From contig DAONFA010000025.1 in assembly GCA_035403355.1 (NCBI GenBank), forward strand, positions 1 to 38,791: a stretch of DNA of 38,791 bases. Direction: 5' to 3'. Position 1 is the stretch's first letter, and every line of letters starts with the position of its first letter. The notes under the pieces are model-generated. The model worked only from the letters and a program-made list of their open reading frames with translations. It was not told where the DNA came from and searched no databases. A program made the translations under genes and the position numbers. Positions 8,487 through 15,849 of this stretch are shown in pieces. The stretch is from Candidatus Cloacimonas sp. Its GTDB lineage: Bacteria; Cloacimonadota; Cloacimonadia; Cloacimonadales; Cloacimonadaceae.

Positions 8487-8863
8487 AAAAAAAATAGGTC
8501 TGGGATGAACAGGATTATAGGGATTTGAGGGATTTATAAACTTAAATATGCTTCCATAAATGATATAAACAGCTAAGTTTTTGCTTACCATCTTGTCACC
8601 TTCTCTTTTCGGTGTTTTCGGTGTCCTCGGTGGCTAAAAAAATGCGGAGGAACGGTGTCCTCCGTCTCGCTATTTCGCCATTTCACTAAAATCATTCTCC
8701 ATTCTCCATTCTCAATTTATTCTCTTTCTCTCTTTCTCTCTTTGTAAAAAAATCAATCTCGCCATCTCTCTCTTCCCGTCTCGCCATCTCGCCATCTCGC
8801 CGTCTCGCCATCTCGCCATCTCGCCATTTCGCTAAATCCTTAAAATCTTTGAGAGGTAACCAG
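8487..8863. other. Gene-free convergent intergenic region with short-repeat tracts
   Basis: It contains a 9-nt TTTTCGGTG-type tract (8612-8634) that is the reverse complement of the CACCGAAAA tract near 12289-12470. It also holds CT-rich runs and a TCTCGCCA minisatellite (about 8757-8832). No convincing gene. The minus-strand frame reading EMARRRDGEMARR is a translation of the minisatellite. Confidence 0.6.
8757..8832. repeat. Minisatellite of 9-nt TCTCGCCA(T)-type units
   Basis: TCTCGCCAT/TCTCGCCGT units repeat from about 8757 to 8832, with degenerate copies also near 8664-8690. It lies immediately beyond the stop codon of the RodZ-like gene. Confidence 0.8.
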
Positions 8864-9484
8864 TTAGTGGATAGGCACATTGACCGGGCTATCGCCTAAA
8901 ATATTGCCAATATAATCAGTTGTATCTGGTGGAACGGTCTTTGTCTCCGCTTTCGGGGTTGGAACATTATTCGTTTGGGGAATGGCATCGCTAATTGCCC
9001 GCAGGCGTTGACGCAAAGTATCCGGTTTTGTTTCTTCTTTTTCTTCCGGGATAATAACGGCAGTGGAATCGGGCTTATTAGAGGCAAAAAAATCGGGCAT
9101 TTTCAACCAGTTTTGATTATAGGCATACCACAAAATGGAGCCAAGGATAATAATAATCAGAAAAATGCCAATCAGCCACATAAAGTTTGTGGAAAGCATA
9201 ATCTTTTTTTCTTTCACAGGAGTAGCAGGTTTAAATTCGGGTTTAGCGTTATCCGGCATTAAATAGGAAAAAGCATTCATTACAGCATCTAAATCAGCTT
9301 CCAGAAAGCGGGCATAGTTATAAACCACTGCTTTGGCAATTCCATAAGGACCAAGCTCAGCAAAGCGATTTTCTTCAATTGCCTTAATCTGGTTTTCCGG
9401 AAAACGCAGTTCTTTCCAGATATCCTGATAGCTGTATCCGCGCTGTAAACGCAATTCCAGAAAATACTTGCCTAAGTTTTCCAA
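8864..9484 (-). CDS. RodZ-like membrane protein with N-terminal HTH domain
   Basis: A 206-residue protein. Residues about 3-75 form a Cro/C1-type HTH_25 domain (LRLQRGYSYQDIWKEL, then IKAIEENRFAELGP) typical of RodZ, which ties MreB to the membrane in rod-shaped cells. A single hydrophobic segment follows at about 101-122 (FMWLIGIFLIIIILG), then a short polar, proline-rich tail. The C-terminal DUF4115 domain of full-length RodZ is missing, so it is a short family member. The start overlaps the dapF end by 13 bp. It is the last gene of the peptidase-dapB-dapF operon, a context of wall-precursor supply. The family is seen; a cell-shape role is inferred. Confidence 0.75.
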   Translation of the reverse strand: MENLGKYFLELRLQRGYSYQDIWKELRFPENQIKAIEENRFAELGPYGIAKAVVYNYARFLEADLDAVMNAFSYLMPDNAKPEFKPATPVKEKKIMLSTNFMWLIGIFLIIIILGSILWYAYNQNWLKMPDFFASNKPDSTAVIIPEEKEETKPDTLRQRLRAISDAIPQTNNVPTPKAETKTVPPDTTDYIGNILGDSPVNVPIH

Positions 9485-10260
9485 TTGTAAACTCCTTCAA
9501 ATGCTTGGCAAACTTCTCCGCTTAGCAAATAGCCCTTTTCGGAGGCGACGATTTTAACTATTCCGCCGGGCATAAAAACCTCCACTTCGTTATCCAATAA
9601 GCCATTGGCAATGCCACTAAAGACAGTAGAAGCAGCGCCGGTTCCACAAGCAAGGGTGGCTCCACAACCTTTTTCCCAAATTTTAATTGCTACCGTCTTT
9701 CTATTCAGCAAAACGGCAAAGTGCACATTCACTGTTTGCTCAAAACCTTGATGATGCTCTAAAGCCGAACCAAATTTAAGATGGGGATTATCTTGCAAAG
9801 AATTGACCCAAACAATAAAATGCTGATTGCCAATATTTACCAAATCTCCGGTAAAATCCTCTGCCTGATAGCTGTGTTTCAGCATTGAAGGCATTCCGAG
9901 ATTAACGGTTACAGTGTTATCTTCATTTACATAACAGGTTTTAAGACCCGCCTCCGTTTGGACGCTAAATTCCTTCTTTCCTGTTTTTTGGTGCAAAATC
10001 CAGGTTACACAGCGTAAAGCAGAACCGCACATTTCAGCTGATGAACCGTCGGCATTATAAATAAACATTTGGGCATCGCAGGAAGCATTAGGCATAAGCA
10101 AAACCAAGCCATCCGCTCCAATGCCAAAATGCTGTTTGCAAAGTTCTTCCGCTACAGAAGAAAAATCCAGCTTTGCCCAGGAAATTGACTCCGGAGCAAA
10201 GCAATCCAGGATAACAAAATCGTTACCTTGAGCGTGCATTTTGAGAAAAGGAATTAACAT
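9472..10260 (-). CDS. dapF: Diaminopimelate epimerase
   Basis: Interconverts LL- and meso-diaminopimelate in the cytoplasm, supplying meso-DAP for peptidoglycan and lysine. The two catalytic cysteines are visible: C78 in NADGSSAEMCGSALRC and C205 in GATLACGTGAA. The N-terminal motif MHAQGNDFVILD is also typical. The usual GET before the second cysteine reads GAT here (GCGATLACGTG), a small departure. At 262 residues the length is normal for the family. Its start overlaps the end of dapB by 7 bp, so the two lysine/DAP genes are probably translated together. Confidence 0.95.
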   Translation of the reverse strand: MLIPFLKMHAQGNDFVILDCFAPESISWAKLDFSSVAEELCKQHFGIGADGLVLLMPNASCDAQMFIYNADGSSAEMCGSALRCVTWILHQKTGKKEFSVQTEAGLKTCYVNEDNTVTVNLGMPSMLKHSYQAEDFTGDLVNIGNQHFIVWVNSLQDNPHLKFGSALEHHQGFEQTVNVHFAVLLNRKTVAIKIWEKGCGATLACGTGAASTVFSGIANGLLDNEVEVFMPGGIVKIVASEKGYLLSGEVCQAFEGVYNWKT

Positions 10261-11003
10261 AAAACATCCGCTATCATATCTTCAAAACAGAAAAAGCCCT
10301 TGCGGTCTTTAATCCATTTTGCCGCTTGTAACGCTCCGTAGGCAAAAGTGCTACGCGAACGGACACAATGGCTAAGCTCTATAGTTTCCGTCTCGCTGTC
10401 AAAACCAACTATATGCGTTCCGGGAAAGGAACCTGCGCGCACAGAGGCAAAATGTAATTCCTCGGGTTCTATTTTACGAAAAGCAGGTTCAAAAAGAGCT
10501 TTCTTTTTCCTGCTGTTATTGGCTATAATGGTTTTAGAAAGCTCAATGGCAGTTCCCGAAGGACTATCTGCCTTTTGTTTATGGTGCATTTCCCAACCGT
10601 AAACATCAAATTCCGGAAAGCGGTCAAATGCCTTAGTTGCTTCTGCCACAAGGCGTTTAAAGATACTCATACCGATGGAAAAATTAGCTCCGTAAAGAAA
10701 ACCTGTTCCTGCCAGATGGACTTGTTGTTTTATTTCTTCCAGATAGTTAAACCAGCCGGTTGTGCCCACTACCATATTTTTTTGGTAAGAAAGAACTTTT
10801 TGCATATTTTCCAGAACTGCCGAAGGATGGCTGAAGTCAATACAGACCTCAGCATCTTGCAGGGATTCTGCAGTTATTGAATGATAGCAATCCTTTTGGT
10901 TGGGGTCTATCGTTGAAACAACGGTGCAGTCAAATTCAGGAGCCAAAGCAGCAAGCATCTTTCCCATTTTACCATAGCCAAGCAAACAAAGTTTAACAGC
11001 CAT
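10254..11003 (-). CDS. dapB: 4-hydroxy-tetrahydrodipicolinate reductase
   Basis: Reduces 4-hydroxy-tetrahydrodipicolinate with NAD(P)H in the DAP/lysine pathway. The Rossmann motif GYGKMGKML is at residues 9-17, VGTTGW at 79-84, and the substrate-binding/catalytic signature EMHHKQKADSPSGTA at 138-152 (the His pair and K144). At 249 residues it is near the usual length. The start codon directly abuts the stop of the upstream peptidase, and the end overlaps dapF by 7 bp. Confidence 0.95.
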   Translation of the reverse strand: MAVKLCLLGYGKMGKMLAALAPEFDCTVVSTIDPNQKDCYHSITAESLQDAEVCIDFSHPSAVLENMQKVLSYQKNMVVGTTGWFNYLEEIKQQVHLAGTGFLYGANFSIGMSIFKRLVAEATKAFDRFPEFDVYGWEMHHKQKADSPSGTAIELSKTIIANNSRKKKALFEPAFRKIEPEELHFASVRAGSFPGTHIVGFDSETETIELSHCVRSRSTFAYGALQAAKWIKDRKGFFCFEDMIADVLC

Positions 11004-12119
11004 TTATTCCTCCGCATAAAGACGGATAAGTTCTTCTACAAAAGCAGTTCCTCTATAGAGTTCATCCACCAGAATATCCTCATCCGTAGTATGCACTTTA
11101 TTCATTCCGGTGCCTACGATAATCGTTGGTAAACCGTTAGCATTAAAAATATTAGCATCGCTACCACCACCTCCAACTTTGATGTCTGCCGGAAGCTGCA
11201 AATTCTGTAATGCCTTTTCTGCAAGTGCTACAACAGGAGCATTACGCTCAATTAAAAATGCCTCATATTCCTTTTTCAGTTCAAAATGAAAGGATGCTTT
11301 GGCTCCATATTTTTTAACCGTAGCAATAACTGCCTGCTCAATCTCCTCACAGACCTTTTGCAGTTTGCCCTTATTATGACTGCGAGCTTCACCTTTAACT
11401 AAAACTTCTTTGGGGACAATATTGGTAGCTGAACCACCCTGAATGATACCTGTATTGCAAGTGGTTTCAAAATCAATCCTGCCCTGGGGCATAGCCATAA
11501 TTGCCTCTGAGGCAAGACGGATAGCATTTAATCCTTTCTCAGGTTCCACACCCGCATGCGCTTCCTTGCCATAAAAGTTAATCTGAAATGAATTTTGGGA
11601 AGGAGCTCCAATAACTATTTCTCCAACCTGATGAGTATCTAAAGCATAACCAAAAGCGGCTTGCAGTTTGGAAATATCAAAATTCTTAGCACCCAAAAGC
11701 CCTATTTCTTCGGAAACAGTTATCAACACTTCAAGAGGTGGATGAGCAATGCCCTTATCCTTAATTTGTTTAATAGCCATAAGGATTTCAGCAATGCCGG
11801 ATTTGTCATCGCCCCCTAAAACAGTTGTGCCGTCTGTGAAAATGCGTCCGTTTTCAATAGTTGGCTTAATTCCTTTGCCGGGAACAACGGTATCGCAATG
11901 AGCACAAAGCAGGATTGGTTTTTTATTGGTGACCCCGGGAAAATAGGCATAGAGATTACCGGCATTGCCGTCAATCTTTGCCCCGCAGTCATCTTCTTCT
12001 ACAATTGCCCCCAGTTCTTTCAAATCTTTTTTCAGCCTATCCGCAATGGCTCTTTCGTTTTTGGATTCGCTATCTATGGCAATGAGTTCAAGAAAGTAGC
12101 TTACTACATCGTTTTGCAT
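11004..12119 (-). CDS. M20 family metallopeptidase, PepT-like
   Basis: A 371-residue cytoplasmic zinc exopeptidase, probably releasing amino acids from small peptides. Metal-site residues are in the expected order: H74 and D76 in CAHCDT, the GGDD pair at 102-105, the general-base pair E137/E138 in SEEIG, D161 in ALDTH, and H343 in MNKVHTTDE. The dimerisation or lid domain (about 177-290) contains KEAHAG and GGSATNIVP. It most resembles the shorter PepT-like group within M20. It is the first gene of the operon leading into dapB, which may simply group amino-acid functions. The exact substrate is not determined. Confidence 0.85.
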   Translation of the reverse strand: MQNDVVSYFLELIAIDSESKNERAIADRLKKDLKELGAIVEEDDCGAKIDGNAGNLYAYFPGVTNKKPILLCAHCDTVVPGKGIKPTIENGRIFTDGTTVLGGDDKSGIAEILMAIKQIKDKGIAHPPLEVLITVSEEIGLLGAKNFDISKLQAAFGYALDTHQVGEIVIGAPSQNSFQINFYGKEAHAGVEPEKGLNAIRLASEAIMAMPQGRIDFETTCNTGIIQGGSATNIVPKEVLVKGEARSHNKGKLQKVCEEIEQAVIATVKKYGAKASFHFELKKEYEAFLIERNAPVVALAEKALQNLQLPADIKVGGGGSDANIFNANGLPTIIVGTGMNKVHTTDEDILVDELYRGTAFVEELIRLYAEE

Positions 12120-12227
12120 TAGGACATCCTTTTATGTTTTACTATCTAAATATATAATAACCGAAATTTCGGATAGGGGCAATTATTTCTCTTTGGAGGG
12201 TTGAGGGAGGATGCTGTTTTTCCCGAG

Positions 12228-12480
12228 GGTTGACGTCCTCGTCAACCTCGTAAACGACGAGGATGTCGTTTTCCCTAATTTTTTAGCCACCGAAAACACC
12301 GAAAGCACCGAAAGGGGTTGTCGTTTTTCCGAATATTTTAGCCACCGAAAGCACCGAAAACACCGAAAACACAGGAAGGTTGACGTCCTCGTCAACCACT
12401 TAAACGACGGGGATGTCGTTTTTCCTAATTTTTTAGCCACCGAAGCCACCGAAAACACCGAAAGGGGATGTCGTTTTTCC
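12228..12480. repeat. Duplicated 103-bp block with CACCGAAAA tract and hairpins
   Basis: Blocks 12228-12330 and 12378-12480 are copies at an exact offset of 150 bp. Each begins GGTTGACGTCCTCGTCAACC, a self-complementary hairpin. Each continues with AACGAC/GTCGTT, a second hairpin followed by TTTTCC or TTTTTCC, then CACCGAAAACACCGAAAG-type units, and ends GTCGTTTTTCC. The tract occupies the gap between rfbB and the next operon. The hairpin-plus-T pattern could end transcription on the plus strand; for rfbB on the minus strand the T-run is on the wrong side. Confidence 0.8.
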
Positions 12481-12483
12481 TCG

Positions 12484-13554
12484 TTATCCAATACCCAGGC
12501 GTTCCTGACGGTATTTATTATTCTGAATATTTTGCCACCACTGCTTATTTTCCAGATACCAGGCAACAGTTTTCCTGATTCCAGTAACGAATGTTTCGGC
12601 AGGGCTCCAATCCAGCTCTTTTTCTATTTTTGCGGCATCAATGGCATAGCGTAAATCGTGGCCTGGCCTATCTTGCACGAAAGAAATCAGTTCGGTATAG
12701 CTTTGCAGGGTATTTGAGGGCTCCATTTCATCCAGAATTTTACAGATAGTAGTAACAATATCAATGTTCTTCATTTCATTGTTACCGCCAATATTATAGG
12801 TCTCGCCAATTTTCCCTTTCCGAATAATGGTATTGATTGCTTCACAGTGGTCTGTAACAAAAAGCCAATCCCGCACATTCAATCCTTTTCCATAAACAGG
12901 TAAGGGTTTATGAGCCAGGCAATTCAAAATCATTAACGGGATCAGTTTTTCGGGAAACTGATAAGGTCCGTAGTTATTGGAGCAATTGGAAATAGTAATC
13001 GGCAAACCGAAAGTTCTTTGCCAGGCACGCACCAAATGGTCAGAACCGGCTTTAGAAGCAGAATAAGGAGATGAAGGATCGTAAGGTGTTTCTTCTGTAA
13101 ACATTCCTTGCTCCCCCAAAGAACCAAAAACCTCATCTGTAGATACATTATGGAAGCGAAAGTGTTTTTTTGCCTCATCCTCCAAGGTGCGAAAGTATTC
13201 CAAAGCGGCATTCAACAAAGTTGCCGTGCCTACTAAATTGGTTTGCACAAATTCCATAGGACCGTCAATACTACGATCCACATGAGATTCGGCAGCAAAA
13301 TGGACAATTGTATCGGGTTTAAACTGATGGAGGAGTTCTTTCATTTTTTCGGCATCACAGATATCTGCCTGGGCAAAGAAATAACGGGAATTGCCATATT
13401 TTGCTTCCAAATCCTGCAAGCTTTCCAAATTTCCTGCGTAGGTAAGTTTATCTATATTCAGTATCTTACCCGTAAAAGAAGGGTTGGCAAAAAGGGTATG
13501 CAAATAATTGGCTCCAATAAAACCGGCACCACCGGTAACAATAACTCTGTTCAT
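12484..13554 (-). CDS. rfbB: dTDP-glucose 4,6-dehydratase
   Basis: Converts dTDP-glucose to dTDP-4-keto-6-deoxyglucose, the entry step to dTDP-rhamnose and other deoxysugars. It is an extended short-chain dehydrogenase: NAD motif TGGAGFIG at residues 7-14, HFAAESHVDRS at 85-95, the catalytic STDE at 138-141, and YSASK at 164-168. At 356 residues it has the full family length. Its start overlaps the parB stop as ATGA, so it is translationally coupled to the chromosome-partition genes, an unusual partner. The other rml genes are not in the window. Confidence 0.95.
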   Translation of the reverse strand: MNRVIVTGGAGFIGANYLHTLFANPSFTGKILNIDKLTYAGNLESLQDLEAKYGNSRYFFAQADICDAEKMKELLHQFKPDTIVHFAAESHVDRSIDGPMEFVQTNLVGTATLLNAALEYFRTLEDEAKKHFRFHNVSTDEVFGSLGEQGMFTEETPYDPSSPYSASKAGSDHLVRAWQRTFGLPITISNCSNNYGPYQFPEKLIPLMILNCLAHKPLPVYGKGLNVRDWLFVTDHCEAINTIIRKGKIGETYNIGGNNEMKNIDIVTTICKILDEMEPSNTLQSYTELISFVQDRPGHDLRYAIDAAKIEKELDWSPAETFVTGIRKTVAWYLENKQWWQNIQNNKYRQERLGIG

Positions 13555-14408
13555 TCTTCCCGCCTTAAGTTATTTAGCATTGCTATAAAATTAGTAAGTT
13601 CTTCCTGAGATTTATAGGTTAGGGTTATTTTGCCCTTGCCCTTATTTTCCTGCACTTTCACTTGCAGGCGTAACATTTTGCTCAGTTCTTTTTCCAATTC
13701 TTTATTGCGGAGGTTTGTTTTGCTCTTCAAGGGGTCTGTCTTTTTCCCTAAAGCGAAGGTTTTGGCTTTTTCTTCCGCTTGTCGCACAGTTAAATTATAC
13801 TTAATGATGTATTCTGCAAAGCTATTTTGCAGGTTAGGAGAAACGGATAAAACCGTGCGTGCCTGTCCTGAATTCAATTCTCCGGAAACAAGCATCTGTT
13901 TTACTTCTTCAGGCAATTTCAACAAGCGCAGAGAGTTCGTTACGGTTGCTCTATCTTTACCTACAATTTCAGAAATCTGGCTATGCGTTAAGCTAAAATC
14001 CTCCACCAGGGTATTATAGGCAATTGCTTCTTCAATCGGATTCAAGTCCTCTCTTTGAATGTTTTCAATTAGGGCAAGCTGCAGCTGTTCTTTTTCAGAA
14101 ACGCTGCGAATAACAACCGGCACTTTTTCCAGTCCTGCCTGTTTTGCTGCCTCCAAGCGTCTTTCACCTGCTACAAGTTCATATTCCGAAGAGCTGGTTT
14201 TGGTAACGATAATTGGCTGAATAATCCCGTTTTCTCTAATGGAATCGGTTAGTTCCGCCAGTTTTTCAGGATCAAAGGTTTTCCGGGGTTGATAGTGATT
14301 GGGTTTGATGCTGTTTACGGGCAGAGTGGTAATTCCCCATTGGGGATTTTGCTCCTTTTCAATATCTGGAATCAAAGCTGAAAGACCGCGTCCCAAATGT
14401 TCATTCAT
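13551..14408 (-). CDS. parB: Chromosome partition protein ParB/Spo0J
   Basis: A DNA-binding CTP-dependent clamp that loads at parS and works with ParA in origin segregation. It opens with GLSALIPD, typical of chromosomal ParB. The N-terminal ParB/sulfiredoxin domain includes IKPNHYQPRKTF (about 34-45) and the CTP-binding motif GERR (81-84). A helix-turn-helix follows at about 137-160 (LTHSQISEIVGKDRATV), and the tail resembles the usual dimerisation domain. At 285 residues the length is normal. The start overlaps parA as ATGA. I did not find a canonical parS 16-mer in the window. Confidence 0.95.
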   Translation of the reverse strand: MNEHLGRGLSALIPDIEKEQNPQWGITTLPVNSIKPNHYQPRKTFDPEKLAELTDSIRENGIIQPIIVTKTSSSEYELVAGERRLEAAKQAGLEKVPVVIRSVSEKEQLQLALIENIQREDLNPIEEAIAYNTLVEDFSLTHSQISEIVGKDRATVTNSLRLLKLPEEVKQMLVSGELNSGQARTVLSVSPNLQNSFAEYIIKYNLTVRQAEEKAKTFALGKKTDPLKSKTNLRNKELEKELSKMLRLQVKVQENKGKGKITLTYKSQEELTNFIAMLNNLRREE

Positions 14409-15184
14409 AGCTGATTTTCCTGTTTACTTCTTTGGATAACTTCGTTTGCCAGATTCAGGTAACTCATCGCACCGGGAGACCTGATATCATATAAAAATAT
14501 GGGTTTACCAAAGCCGGGGGCTTCAGTTAATTTAATATTCCGGGGGATAATAGTGCGGAAGACCTTTTCCTTAAAATAGCGATGAACCTCTTTGGCAACC
14601 TGCAAAGAGAGGTTCACTCTTTTATCAAACATCGTTAACAGCACGCCGAGAATATTTAAACCCGGGTTTAAGTTCTTTTGAATAAGGCGAATAGTAGTCA
14701 GCAACTGGCTAACCCCTTCCAAGGCATAATATTCACACTGAATAGGAATTAGCACATCCATTGCTGCCGTCATAGCATTAACTGTCAGCAAACCCAGAGA
14801 GGGAGGACAATCAATAAGAATAAAATCAAAAGTGCTCAAAATTGGTTGCAGTGCCTCTTTTAGCTTATGTTCACGGGCAAATTCATGCACCAGTTCAATT
14901 TCCGCACCGGTTAAATTAATATTTCCCGGAATGCAAAAGAGGTTTTCCGTGGTGGTGGAGAGAATGGTTTTTTCTATAGGAGTTCTGCCTATCAGCGCAT
15001 CGTAAATTTGCGTTTCTACTTTATCTTTATCAATTCCCACTCCGCTGGTAGCATTACCTTGAGGGTCAAAATCAATCAGCAGAGTCCTTTTTTCCAGAAC
15101 TGCCAAGGCAGCGGCAAGATTAACGGCAGTAGTTGTTTTTCCCACACCACCTTTCTGGTTTACTACTGTTATTACTTTGGGCAT
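14405..15184 (-). CDS. parA: Chromosome partition ATPase ParA/Soj
   Basis: A MinD/ParA-family ATPase that drives movement of ParB-bound origins. The deviant Walker A motif KGGVGKTT is at residues 11-18. The region DFDPQGNATSGVG is typical of chromosomal Soj, and FILIDCPPSLG is the Walker B segment. It lacks the N-terminal HTH of plasmid-type ParA. At 259 residues the length is standard. It follows rsmG with a gap of about 23 bp, the widespread bacterial order rsmG-parA-parB. Confidence 0.95.
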   Translation of the reverse strand: MPKVITVVNQKGGVGKTTTAVNLAAALAVLEKRTLLIDFDPQGNATSGVGIDKDKVETQIYDALIGRTPIEKTILSTTTENLFCIPGNINLTGAEIELVHEFAREHKLKEALQPILSTFDFILIDCPPSLGLLTVNAMTAAMDVLIPIQCEYYALEGVSQLLTTIRLIQKNLNPGLNILGVLLTMFDKRVNLSLQVAKEVHRYFKEKVFRTIIPRNIKLTEAPGFGKPIFLYDIRSPGAMSYLNLANEVIQRSKQENQL

Positions 15185-15207
15185 ATCTATCCTTTAAATT
15201 TTTAGCG

Positions 15208-15849
15208 TTAGTGCAGCAACAGGTCACGCTGTTTTATGCCAATTACTTTGCGTTGACCCAAGGCAGGATAATTTTTATCTAAAAGAACCTCATATTTCAG
15301 GGATTGCACATCATCCAATTTCTGAGCTTTGTAAAAAACAGCCATTCCGCTTGGTTTCAGCAATCTTCGCAAAGGAGAAAGATATCTTTCTTCCAAAGAA
15401 ACGGCTCTGCAAACAATATAATCATAGCTGGGACGCCTTGCTATATAAGCATAATCTTCCAAACGGCCTGTTTCTACATTGGTAGCAGGAAGAGCTAAAG
15501 CATCCACAAATTCGTGCAGAACCTTGGCTTTCTTTTGCACTGAATCCAAAAGCGTTATAGTAAAATCAGGAACGGCAAGTTTAAGCGGAATTCCCGGTAA
15601 ACCACCTCCCGAACCAAAATCCAAAACGGTTTTATCTGTAAAATCCAAACATTCCAGGGCAACTAAGCTGTCAAGAAAATGCTGCACCCAATATCTATCC
15701 GGAGGAAGGTTTCGGGATACCAGATTTACTTTCCGATTAGCTACGGATAGTAAATGCAGGTAATGTTCAAAACGCGCCATTAGAAACTCTATATTCTCAA
15801 AATTGAGAGCGCGCAGGTAATCCTCAAAAATCTGTTTTTCTTCACTCAT
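15208..15849 (-). CDS. rsmG: 16S rRNA (guanine-N7) methyltransferase RsmG
   Basis: An AdoMet-dependent enzyme that methylates N7 of G527 (E. coli numbering) in 16S rRNA. The motif VLDFGSGGGLPGIPL is at residues 75-89, preceded by NLVSRNL and HFLDSL, all characteristic of GidB/RsmG. I chose the ATG at 15849 (MSEEKQIF) instead of the one six codons upstream. It forms an ATGA overlap with the stop of the preceding gene and has a GAGGAA ribosome site just upstream inside that gene. This gives 213 residues. Confidence 0.93.
   Translation of the reverse strand: MSEEKQIFEDYLRALNFENIEFLMARFEHYLHLLSVANRKVNLVSRNLPPDRYWVQHFLDSLVALECLDFTDKTVLDFGSGGGLPGIPLKLAVPDFTITLLDSVQKKAKVLHEFVDALALPATNVETGRLEDYAYIARRPSYDYIVCRAVSLEERYLSPLRRLLKPSGMAVFYKAQKLDDVQSLKYEVLLDKNYPALGQRKVIGIKQRDLLLH

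Noticed and set aside
8343..8880. Two small minus-strand frames rich in SALSPQ or ARRRDGEM
   Set aside because: They are translations of the 7-nt and 9-nt minisatellites.
12183..12654. Frames on both strands across the rfbB downstream gap
   Set aside because: They are made of the CACCGAAAA and hairpin repeats and overlap the well-supported rfbB gene.
13551..15184. parS site near parAB
   Set aside because: I found no TGTTTCACGTGAAACA-like 16-mer by eye in this region.
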